Shown: in pieces, positions 55,321 through 64,000 of the stretch
How positions within the stretch are numbered: position 1 is the stretch's first letter
Layout of the letters: each line of letters starts with the position of its first letter
Origin: Letharia columbiana
Lineage: Eukaryota; Ascomycota; Lecanoromycetes; Lecanorales; Parmeliaceae
Reading direction: 5' to 3'
Length of the DNA: 64,000 bases
Assembly (NCBI RefSeq): GCF_014066305.1
Contig: NW_023501089.1
Span: forward strand, 248,001 to 312,000
The notes under the pieces: model-generated
Database searches by the model: none
What the model was told of the DNA's origin: nothing
The model's input: only the letters and a program-made list of their open reading frames with translations
Position numbers and translations under genes: made by a program

Positions 55321-56173
55321 GAATACTTTATCAAATTTCGTCTACGCTACGTTATTTGAAAGCGTATAAATAATTCTATAACTCTACGTACTTAGTTTAT
55401 TATCATATTTTTGATAAAATAAAAGGAATCAAAAAAGGTAGATTTGAGGATTTTGAAGTTCTTTTCCAGCTTCCTCTTTTGGACGTACCCGTGTGCACCC
55501 GCGTTTAGATCGAAAATGAAGAAATAAGGTGTGTTTTAGACTGAAAATGGTGAAATCCGATGATCTGATTGGTCACTAGCCTCTTAGCGTAGCACCCATT
55601 CTCGTTTTCAAGTCTTGAGCATTGAGAAAGCAAGCTTTCCAATAATACTTTACTTTAGGGAGCTAGGTCAAAGGATGCCCGTCTTAAGTTTCCCTGGCCA
55701 ATGTCGGCGCTACTACTGGAGTTGCATTGGTAGGGTTTACAGCTTCTAAACCGGCATTGGCGCTGCAACAGCCAAATTGATATCACTTCAGTACCTGATC
55801 TTTTCATCATCAGCGCTTTTGAGAAGAGAGTATCTGGAACACGATTGCAAACAACATCACGAAATCGAAGTTTACTACCAAATGATTCTTCGATAGAGCT
55901 CTTCTTGTGGAGCGGTGTCGAAGGACCGTGATTTCCACGCCGCCGGGTACTAGATACTATCCCATTAGTAAAGTAAGTCATGAAGGGAATTTCTACATGT
56001 CGCCTGCTTCGGGTTTCGTCGATCCTGATCCCATTTGTCATCAGCAATGTCTGTGAATTCATCTATAATCCTTTAAAAAGTCCTTCCCATGCCTACCTCG
56101 ACTCCATCACCACAGCCCAAAAAGCCGTCTATGCCTAGAAGACTCCACGACACATGCAAGCGGTGCTGGCGTC
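55321..56173. other. Intergenic region
   Basis: About 850 bp. A 135-codon minus frame (55655-56062) reads as moderately protein-like (VEIPFMTYFTNGIVSSTRRR) but has no family signature; I leave it as an uncertain fragment. Confidence 0.4.
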
Positions 56174-57431
56174 ATGGCAAATCAAGCTGCCTGGATCCCC
56201 GCTGTAGAAGCAGACTTGGTGCTGCAAGACGGCACTGAAATTCCTACGCCTGGCCACGGCGAGCTCCTGGTCAAGGTCAAATGCATAGCTTTCAGTCCAA
56301 TCGAGGCCAAGATTCAGAAGTACGTGACTCGCTCTCTTAAAATTAGTACTATGTTCAAGTAGTTAACAGAGTCATATTCTTTCCTATCCATTGTGCACTT
56401 TTCCGTTGGCTCTCTTCAATTGGACTTGCACAACTCCACCTTCGTAATTCACGGGCTGTCTTTGTCTGAATTGCTACCCCTCTGCCTTCCCAAAAACCCC
56501 AAAAAGCTTTGATACAACTGACACACCTTCCAGATTCGGCACTCACCCTATCCCTTACCCATCAATCCTCGGTACTTCCTTCGCCGGCATCATCGAATCT
56601 GTGCCCCCTTCCACCACGGTCTTCAAACCGGGCGACAACATTGCCGTCATCCGTACCGGCGCCCACCAAGGCGACCCCCGCTTCGGCGCTTTCCAGAAAT
56701 TCGCCCTCGCCGATAGTTCCTCCGTCTCCAAACTCCATCCGTCAACCCCCCTCCCCGCTGCCGCGGCTTCAATCCTGAACCTCGCCGCCGTCGTCTCCGC
56801 CCTGAGCATCCACCTCGGCCTCTCACGCCCTCCCCTCTCCGGTCCTCCCCCTCCAGCCAACACCAATAAGAAGGTCCTCATCTACGGCGGCTCGAGCTCC
56901 TGCGGCGGCCTTGCCGTCAAATACGCCGTCACGGCCGGGTACACCGTCGTCACTACCTCTTCTCCCGCAAACCATGCCTTCGTGGCTTCCCTCGCCCCAG
57001 CCCACATCATCGACCACACCCTGCCGGCGACGGAAATCGTGTCCGCCATCCGCGCCCGAGGCCCATACGCCGCAATCTTCGACACCATCGGTCTTCCCCC
57101 CTGCACCGACATCCTCGTCGACTACCTCTCCTCCGTGGGCGGCGGGGCATACAACACTCTGATCCCGCTCGAGGGCCCGGAGAAGCCCATCCCGGAGAAC
57201 GTAGAGAGGAAGTTTGCGGCGTACAGTTGGGCGTTGGACGAGCCGAAGCATGCCGAGATCAGGGAATGGTTCTACGATGAGTATCTGCCCAAGGGATTGG
57301 AGAGCGGGTTGGTGGTGCCGACGAGGCAGCATGCGGTGGAGGGGGGTTTGGGCGAGGCGCAGGGGGTTTTGGATTTGATCATGAAGGGGGGTGTGAGTGG
57401 GCATAAGTTGGTGATGGATCCGTGGGCGTGA
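56174..57431 (+). CDS. Medium-chain dehydrogenase/reductase, enoyl-reductase-like
   Basis: Exons 56174-56319 and 56534-57431 encode 347 aa; the intron is long for this window (214 nt). The N-terminal GroES-like domain shows GHGELLVKVKCIAFSPIEAK and LGTSFAGIIESV. The Rossmann domain has VLIYGGSSSCGGLAVKYAV with a GGSSxxGG nucleotide loop. The zinc-ligand residues of true alcohol dehydrogenases are not evident, so it fits the zinc-independent quinone-reductase/trans-acting enoyl-reductase group common in fungal metabolite clusters. A non-reducing PKS does not need a trans-enoyl reductase, so it may act on a later intermediate or be unrelated to the pathway. The coding strand is C-rich at third positions in exon 2. 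Confidence 0.88.
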
Positions 57432-60400
57432 GCGAAGGGAGAGCTTTGGGGAGATTGAAGCAAGAACGACGTCCTACCCTCGACAAAGGGTTTTTGTCAT
57501 GGTGTGATTGGTGGTGCACGGTAGTAGTGGTAAACATGTGCTAGATCTATCTGCTCCCCATGAGAATATCAAAACCCCTTCTGAAGTACATGAAAAAAAC
57601 AAGAGAACAAATCCCCACCGCGGAGCTGGGCTTTGCTCAATCTCATAACACAACAACACCCGCTCATCTCACACAGGTGATCACGGTCGGAGGAGAAACG
57701 TGTCCACTACGAGCACGCTATCGAACAAGCCCCCTCATGCACAAACTCCAAACCAAACTCCGAATGATCCCCACCCCACCTCCTCAACCACCCCGACCGT
57801 GGCAGCACGCCCCCATCCACCAGCGCTCTTGCCCCAGGTTCTGGTATCAGGAACTCGACGACGTATCGATCAAACCAATTAAAGCGGTCGGAGCGGAACA
57901 TGAACAGCGCGCGCCATGCACGGGTTACGGTTTGATCATGTCATGGGCTTGAGAGGAGATCGGCTCGGCGAGATTGGGGGGGGAGGGGAGGGGTCTGTCG
58001 CGGTGCGGTGGCCCTGCGGGGGGTGGTCCTGGATCGTGGATTGTGGATATGGGGCGGCGCGGGCGATGGCGGGGGGGGAGATGTGGCCGTCGGGGATGCT
58101 GATTGGTTGGAGTGGGGGTTGAGTGGTGAGGTTGGAGGGAAAAGCGACGAAATGGAATGTATGGATTGGGTCGGGTCGATGGGCGAAGGGGGAAAAAATG
58201 CAAGATTTACATCGACGACGGTTTTTATCCCTTAGACCTTCCCGGTCGATCAAATGCTTGGGTGATGTCGGGTGATGTCTTTACCGAAGTCCCCCGTGGC
58301 GCTGAGCTCTTTCCGACCGTGGGGCCATGGAGACGGAATTCAGTCGGGCCATCGAAGGCAGCCCGTCTCTGTGGCTTCCACGGTACTTGTTCAATGCATC
58401 AATGGCTTTCACTGCGGTCGGAGTTCGTTCTTCCAAGGTCACTCTGAGACAGTCAGGGACGCTTTTGCTTGAATGCAGCGACGCAGACGAGTTGGTGTGT
58501 GAGACATGGCCGGGCGTGTGATAGCGTGCAAGATGTTGTTATGGTCGTTATTTTACTGCTGTATGTCAGCCTTCGAGTGTTTTTAGTTAGAAGCTGGGGA
58601 GCAGAGGTACTAGTACAGCTGCCGAAGGAGTAGAGAATGAGAAGGCGGACAGCATATACTCCACGCGCGCCGTCTGAATGTCTCGATCGGGCCTAATGCT
58701 ATTGTTGCCCGGTCCTGCGCTGCTCTCGTCTAGTGTCATCCGTGCGCTTTGTGACCCCCTCGTCCTCCAGCGGAACCGGGGTAGCTGGAGGTCTATTGAC
58801 ATCGAAAGAGGGATCTGGGAGATGGGTTTTCCTGATATAGGCCGCTTTCCTTGGTTATGGTCGAAGCCATAGCATTTTGGGAGGCCATTCTGGCCGTCGT
58901 AGAATATTAGACCATGCCTGGGAAGAAGACAAGACATCCAAGAAGCGAGACGAAGGCCGATGTATGAGATAGACTACGCAGCAATAGAAGCGCGGATTGG
59001 GAAGACAAGCCAGCATGCTAGTCCTTTCTGCATGGGAAGGACCGACAAAGAGCACGAGATGACATGGGTCCGCTGATGTCGTTGGCCGCCTGGGGAACAG
59101 GAATAGTGTTCAGAACTGGCAGATACGAGAGTGAGGCGTGCCCCTCTGCGGCTAGGATTCCAATCTGGCCCTGTCGAGAGTACATTGAGGTATGCAAGTC
59201 CGAAAGCTAGCGCTCAAGCAGATTGGTAACTTACCTCAGCATTCCCGGATGGGGTCGATCCAAGAGCTACGGATCGCTTCTTCGGGCGGCCTAGGGACTG
59301 TGGTAAGATACCTACCTTACCTACCATGGGTTAGGCTACAGCGTTGAATCCTACGGTAGTCACGAGTTCGTGTGTTTATGTTACGTGGCGGAATCGGTAC
59401 CTATTCGGTCTGTGATGAATGTTTTGGGAAAAGACGCTATAAGCTACCTCCCTGTTAAACCCCCCCCGCCCCAGGCCGTCGTTCTCATACCCTCAACTCA
59501 AATCCCTCTGACTCCCCCGTCTCCCTTTCCATCTCCATCTCAGTTAAAAACGCCTGAGTGAAGACCCAACCAGCCAGCACCACCACCACCACCCACCCAA
59601 GACGTAAAAACAACAACACCGCTCCCCGCAAGAGCAAACGTGGCTGAATCTCCCTCCCTACTTCTACCAAGAATCATCGAGACGAGCCCGTGCGTGCAGA
59701 TTCGAAGATCTCAAACCCACACGCCCTCTTTCCTCTGGATCTCAATCTCCCACGCTCGAAACTCGGCTGGAAGGATGGCTCCAATCGTTCCTTCCAGCGT
59801 GGAAAATGGCCCTTGCTGATTCCGGTTACGACGCACCATTTCGTGCGGGCGAGGGGTCGCTTTTCTGGGTATGTGAGAGCGATGGAGTTGCTTTCTAGAT
59901 TTAGAGTTGATTTTATTTATTTTTTCATTTTTTTATTTTTTTCTTTTACCTTTTTTCGATTTGTCATTTTGGGCGAAGCGGGTTATTGTGATGATGTCGA
60001 TGAGGGGGAGGGTGTGATTACTGCGAATCGATTGATTGACTTGGAAGTATTTGCATACTCCTTGCTTCGCTTATGGTCCATTCGAAGAGGCTAAGGAGAA
60101 AGAGTTACTTTATTGATAGTTGATGTTTGAAAACGAAAAAGAGGGGGCGGCGGAAAGGGGGGGGAAGCGCATGAGGATGAGGATGGGATTTTTTCTACTC
60201 TAGTCTTTCCTTTTCTTCTTCTTTCTTTTCTCTTGTTCTTTGAAATCGAGACCGAGAAGATGAAGACGGCTGTAACTTGATTCTATAGTATGGTTCTAAT
60301 TTGATGAGGTGGTCTGGGAAGGACAGAATGCGACCACCAACGCCTAGCTGAGCCGTTGGACTGGAAAAACAATGAAGCCCTGCCCTCTCTCGCTCGCTCG

Positions 60401-60481
60401 ATGCCGCAGATCTTCAACGCTATCAGCTTCCGAAGATATCCCCAAATGGATCTTTCTAATCTTCGTTTCCGAAACTGACCC
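57432..60481. other. 3-kb region without a supported gene
   Basis: Short frames on both strands. It contains a G-rich patch (57970-58090, several runs of G), a 116-codon minus frame (58587-58937) with no motif, ACCTACCTTACCTACC at about 59308-59325, a (CAC)n stretch at about 59576-59600 and a T-rich tract (59915-59960). This likely includes the leader or downstream region of the Zn2Cys6 gene and unannotated spacer. Confidence 0.45.
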
Positions 60482-61669
60482 TCACGATCTCAGTGCCTCG
60501 TGGTTCACCCTCAGCCTTTTTCTCAGATACGTGACCAATTCGCCAAAAGGCTTCGGCTCGCCGCGGCCGCCTTGACCATTGCCGCTGCCCCAATCGTGGG
60601 GAGAGCAGAATCGCCTCTCAAACAGCTCGATCAGGGTGCCAATTTTACCAAGCTCGATGCGCAGCAAACTGGCCTTCAAGATTTGCTCGTCGCGCTGGTC
60701 GAGCTGGTAGGAGCCTAGGCTCAGACGGACGCGCTGTGGCGGGGGTAGCAGTTGCGACTGGAGCTCGCGGTTGGCGCTCGATGGGTTGCTAGGGGTGGAG
60801 GCCGCGCTGAGGGAGTCTGTGGGGGAGTCGTCGGAGCCGGGGACATTTTTGCCATAGCTGTTGGGGAGAGGGATGTCGTAGATGGTGATCATTTGGTTGA
60901 TGAGGGCAATGATTGTAAGCATGAGGATGGTGTCGTCCGTGTGAGATCGGTTGGGGCAGTTCAGCGTCGATGTGCAAAGCGCAATGATGTTTTTGTTCTC
61001 GGAGAGGGATTTATCGAAGGGGTTGTGGGAGTCGCGGCTCGAGAGCCAGCACTCGGACAATTTAGCGAGGATTCTTTGGTGACAGGAGCACATCTGGCCG
61101 GATGGCGGTGAGTTATAGTTGGATTGATGGGTGTAGGTTGAGTCGAGACCTGTAGGACGGTTCTTATAGCGCTGGTCTGGGAAAAGCTGGTCTCCATGGC
61201 CTGGACTGATGCCGTTCTCTGCGTAAACGTGGGACAGAATCATCATTGGGTCATCAGCTTCACCAGTGTCAGCGAAGTTGGGCTGATCGCCGACGTCGGA
61301 AAAGTTTGTGGCCCATCCGTCAATGATGGAGGCGTCGAAGGCTGTTTCGGGCAGAGGCGGCATCATGGGATGGGGCACGATTGAGGTCGGAAACATCATT
61401 GGGGTAGGGGGCACGGTGGGTTGAGAGCCATCGCTGCGATCTTCATTGAAGTTGCTGCTCCCCACGTTCCTGGAACTCTCCGCTCTTCCCTTTGCGGAGC
61501 GTAAGGAAACGCTGTATACACAGTCTCCGTTGCGGGCCTCGCAGCGCGCACATCTGGGTCTTGTCTTGGAGCACTTGACCTTGGCGATGTTGCAGGCGTC
61601 GCAGGAATGTCTGAGCTGCGCCGTTGGGGAGCGATGTCGACGGTGTTGGGGCTGGATTTGGTAGCTCAT
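60482..61669 (-). CDS. AflR-like Zn2Cys6 transcription factor
   Basis: A single exon encodes 395 aa. Residues 23-50 form a fungal binuclear zinc cluster, C-x2-C-x6-C-x6-C-x2-C-x6-C (CDACNIAKVKC, then CARCEARNGDC). The rest resembles the aflatoxin regulatory protein family: an MCSCHQRILAKLSECW segment near 192, ALCTSTLNCPNRSHTDDTIL and IIALINQMITIYDIPL, then a C-terminal LGSYQLDQRDEQILKASLLR and IGTLIELFERRF. This family controls neighbouring polyketide genes from the nucleus. It is the only recognisable pathway-type regulator at the locus and marks its probable right edge. No AflR-type palindrome was found by eye in the PKS promoter, so direct control is inference. Confidence 0.9.
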   Translation of the reverse strand: MSYQIQPQHRRHRSPTAQLRHSCDACNIAKVKCSKTRPRCARCEARNGDCVYSVSLRSAKGRAESSRNVGSSNFNEDRSDGSQPTVPPTPMMFPTSIVPHPMMPPLPETAFDASIIDGWATNFSDVGDQPNFADTGEADDPMMILSHVYAENGISPGHGDQLFPDQRYKNRPTGLDSTYTHQSNYNSPPSGQMCSCHQRILAKLSECWLSSRDSHNPFDKSLSENKNIIALCTSTLNCPNRSHTDDTILMLTIIALINQMITIYDIPLPNSYGKNVPGSDDSPTDSLSAASTPSNPSSANRELQSQLLPPPQRVRLSLGSYQLDQRDEQILKASLLRIELGKIGTLIELFERRFCSPHDWGSGNGQGGRGEPKPFGELVTYLRKRLRVNHEALRS

Positions 61670-64000
61670 GGTCCTGGTCTCCCACTAACCAGGTCTAAAG
61701 CTATGGGGGCCATCTTTGGGTAGTCGGGCGGGAGGTCTCTACGCACCCTTTGCCAAGGTACTTTTCCATACTTCCCGGAAGCATTAAATTCTGACACGCA
61801 TATTAGAATAATCAAGCAATTAACGCGGCTTCGATACATACTTTTTCGCTACGATGGTGGAGGTGAAGGTAACCTCTCCTTGTGCTCCGAAGACAGGAGC
61901 ACACACCACCACCAAGATTTGTAACAGCCTCAGCAAGCTAAAAGGTGAGGGTTATGACTGCAGGGAAAGTATTTGTCGGCACACCGCCCTGCACCACATC
62001 GCTTTTGCAAACCCTTTATATCCACTCATGATCTCATCGAGATCTCGCGCTGGAATGATGACTGCAGGCGATGAACGCGCATCCGGGCGAGAACGGATCG
62101 TCGCGCGGGGAGGATTATCTGACATGTAATCAGTTGAGTGAGCCGGGCATTATAAGAGTCCGACGAGTCCGACTACTTTGAAAGAGTTCTGCAGAATGTG
62201 ATTTGCTTAATGTACCGTACTTCAACAATTGAACAATCATAGGTGTGACTCGTGAGATCTGCAGAATAAAGTACGCGTACAACTGCCAAGCTTGTCATGC
62301 ATAGCCGAGTAGTGGCGGGATATGACGATATGCTTATATAAGCGGTTGAGCGCAAATCGTGCCATTTGCTCGCAGCGGTGAGCAAACTTTAATGCATACA
62401 ACACAAACAGAAATTGCCCAGGAGAAGAACGCCCCTCAGGTGCTATCTTGCGCTGCCGTTGGTGACAATAGAGCACGAGATGCTGCGATTTAATTTCGTC
62501 CGTCTGACTGCACGTATGTTATAAGCTTACTGTTGAAATGAAGCTATTTGCCTCGCTTCATTTCACAGATTCGCGAATCGTCCCGTTGGATCCATCAGCT
62601 TTGTATGGCAGCGCTGTAAATGCGGAGGGGCGGATCTGAAATAAAAATACCAGCCATTGGCGTTGACGGAGACTAATACGGTAAGACAGTATTGTTGCAC
62701 GAACAGTAGGTCAGGGCTGGATATGCAGTAGTCGCTGAGCTGAGGGCCGTGTTTAAAGCAGACTCAGTATCCTAAGAGGTCAAACGAGATTCTAATATCA
62801 AAAAAATTCACGATGACAATCCTGGTCCCTTGCGAAAGGCCCACTGCGTGAGGGATACCTGAGTGATTGCATCATCTTCTCTCCAGATATTTGATCTCTA
62901 GAAATTCGATTCAGCATCTCGTGGGCAGAATCAACCATGTTGTGCGCAATTCATTGGATTGATTCCATGTCAGCCAAGTCTCATCAAAACGTCGTGCAGG
63001 CCGCTCGCAATCTGATTATTACCATTCATAACTCTCATGAAACAGCTTTCAACCTTACCATGTCTTCGTGTGCACAAGCTGCCGCCCAGGCCGCGGCACG
63101 CATGTGTACCTACTCTTAATACATACGACGAGATCGACGCGCCTACCATGACAGCTCCGCAGCTTGCGGAGAGCACTGGCTCGACTGCGTAGCCGATCAT
63201 CCGCGTCATGAGAGTACTGCTGGTCAACGGTGTCTTCTCGGAGCCTACGGCTGGATGCTACACTCGGACAATGCTAAGTCATGCTTCGTGAGGCCTCCAC
63301 TCAGCACATTTAGGTGAGTGACAACCTCGCGGAAGTTTCGAGGATATGAAGGTCTTGCCAGACTTTCTCGCAAGCCTCAACCTTCGTGACCCTGCCGGGC
63401 GAAGGTCAGACCCTTTGCTCTCGCAATACCGGAAAAACGCTACGCTCGATTACTGGGAACGGCTAGAGAAGGACCCGGGCATAAGAGCTCCGTCAGAAGA
63501 TCGTCTTGTTGGATGTGGCTTTTTGCAGCCACAATCTATCAAAGGAGCTCTGTGTTACGTATTCCGACAGGATCAACTGCAGTTGTTGGTCGAGGGGGCG
63601 CCGCGAGTGCGGGTCGAAGGAGACGGGGGTGGGAGGTGGTGGAGGGGGCGGATGGTACGTTGTTGATGGTGGCATTGTAGTTTGGGAAGGACAAATGGAG
63701 ATAAGGAGGTAAAGTCATAATGTTTTCTTATACAAATAGTGATTCGAATTATACGATCACACTCGAAGAGTTGTGGTCAGATATCTCAACTTCAGATCCT
63801 TCTGTTCTGTGCCCCCAATATTTGGACCTTCTTCGATGACCATCTCGGTCAAATGTTAACTGAATAGCAACGCCTATCTACGCATAGATCGTGCATGAGT
63901 TTAGAGACCATCGATCAGCATGACAGTAAAGAGAATGCGGTCTTTAAGTCTGCTTTGTATCGCAGGATGTATGGAAATTACCACTGCAAAGTGCTTGGCC
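61670..64000. other. Right-end region without a supported gene
   Basis: 2.3 kb of short frames. A 106-codon plus frame at 63346-63666 and a small frame at 62937-63119 have no recognisable domain. The stretch 63605-63650 is a G-rich purine tract. The upstream part probably includes the promoter of the Zn2Cys6 gene. Confidence 0.45.

Noticed and set aside
1..64000. CRISPR arrays, bacterial insertion sequences, riboswitches
   Set aside because: No regularly spaced repeats of that kind; the genome is eukaryotic.

Overview
The window reads as nuclear DNA of a filamentous ascomycete (Pezizomycotina). Most genes carry short introns of about 49-90 nt with GT...AG borders, and the housekeeping set is typical of these fungi: Spt20, eIF2B-gamma, Swc5, CENP-X, a fungal MIF-like protein and a PPR protein. 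Tight gene packing in the first 30 kb and a fungal non-reducing polyketide synthase also fit. The sequence does not settle the class or species.

Positions 1-30 kb form a conserved, housekeeping-like arm. In order: the 3'-truncated histidine phosphatase (-), a mitochondrial PPR protein (+), SAGA subunit Spt20 (-), a Pex22-like anchored protein (-), eIF2B gamma (+), a C2H2 transcription factor (+), a CxxC protein (-), Swc5 (-), a four-helix membrane protein (-), a bromodomain protein (-), CENP-X/Mhf2 (-), a small glycine-rich repeat protein (-) and a MIF-fold protein (+). An 838-bp element with 112-bp terminal inverted repeats lies directly upstream of Swc5.

Positions 30-33.4 kb are gene-poor, with coding-like but broken frames and a diverged tandem copy of the polyketide synthase 3' end.

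Positions 33.4-61.7 kb hold what looks like a secondary-metabolite locus: a non-reducing PKS (SAT-KS-MAT-PT-ACP-ACP-TE), a cytosolic-type and a secreted berberine-bridge-like FAD oxidase, a naphthol-reductase-like SDR, a zinc-independent-type medium-chain reductase and an AflR-like Zn2Cys6 regulator. Three broken genes lie among them: a scytalone-dehydratase-like gene, an NmrA-like gene and an AKR7-like aldo-keto reductase. The inferred scheme is that the PKS makes an aromatic polyketide released by its thioesterase/Claisen cyclase, the SDR reduces it and the FAD oxidases oxidise or couple it. The dead dehydratase suggests that an ancestral DHN-type branch has been lost. The region is also rich in small mobile-like elements, including a 227-bp near-palindromic foldback element and a MITE-like element just after the SDR, plus simple repeats and tandem duplications. 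The last 2.3 kb show no gene I can support.
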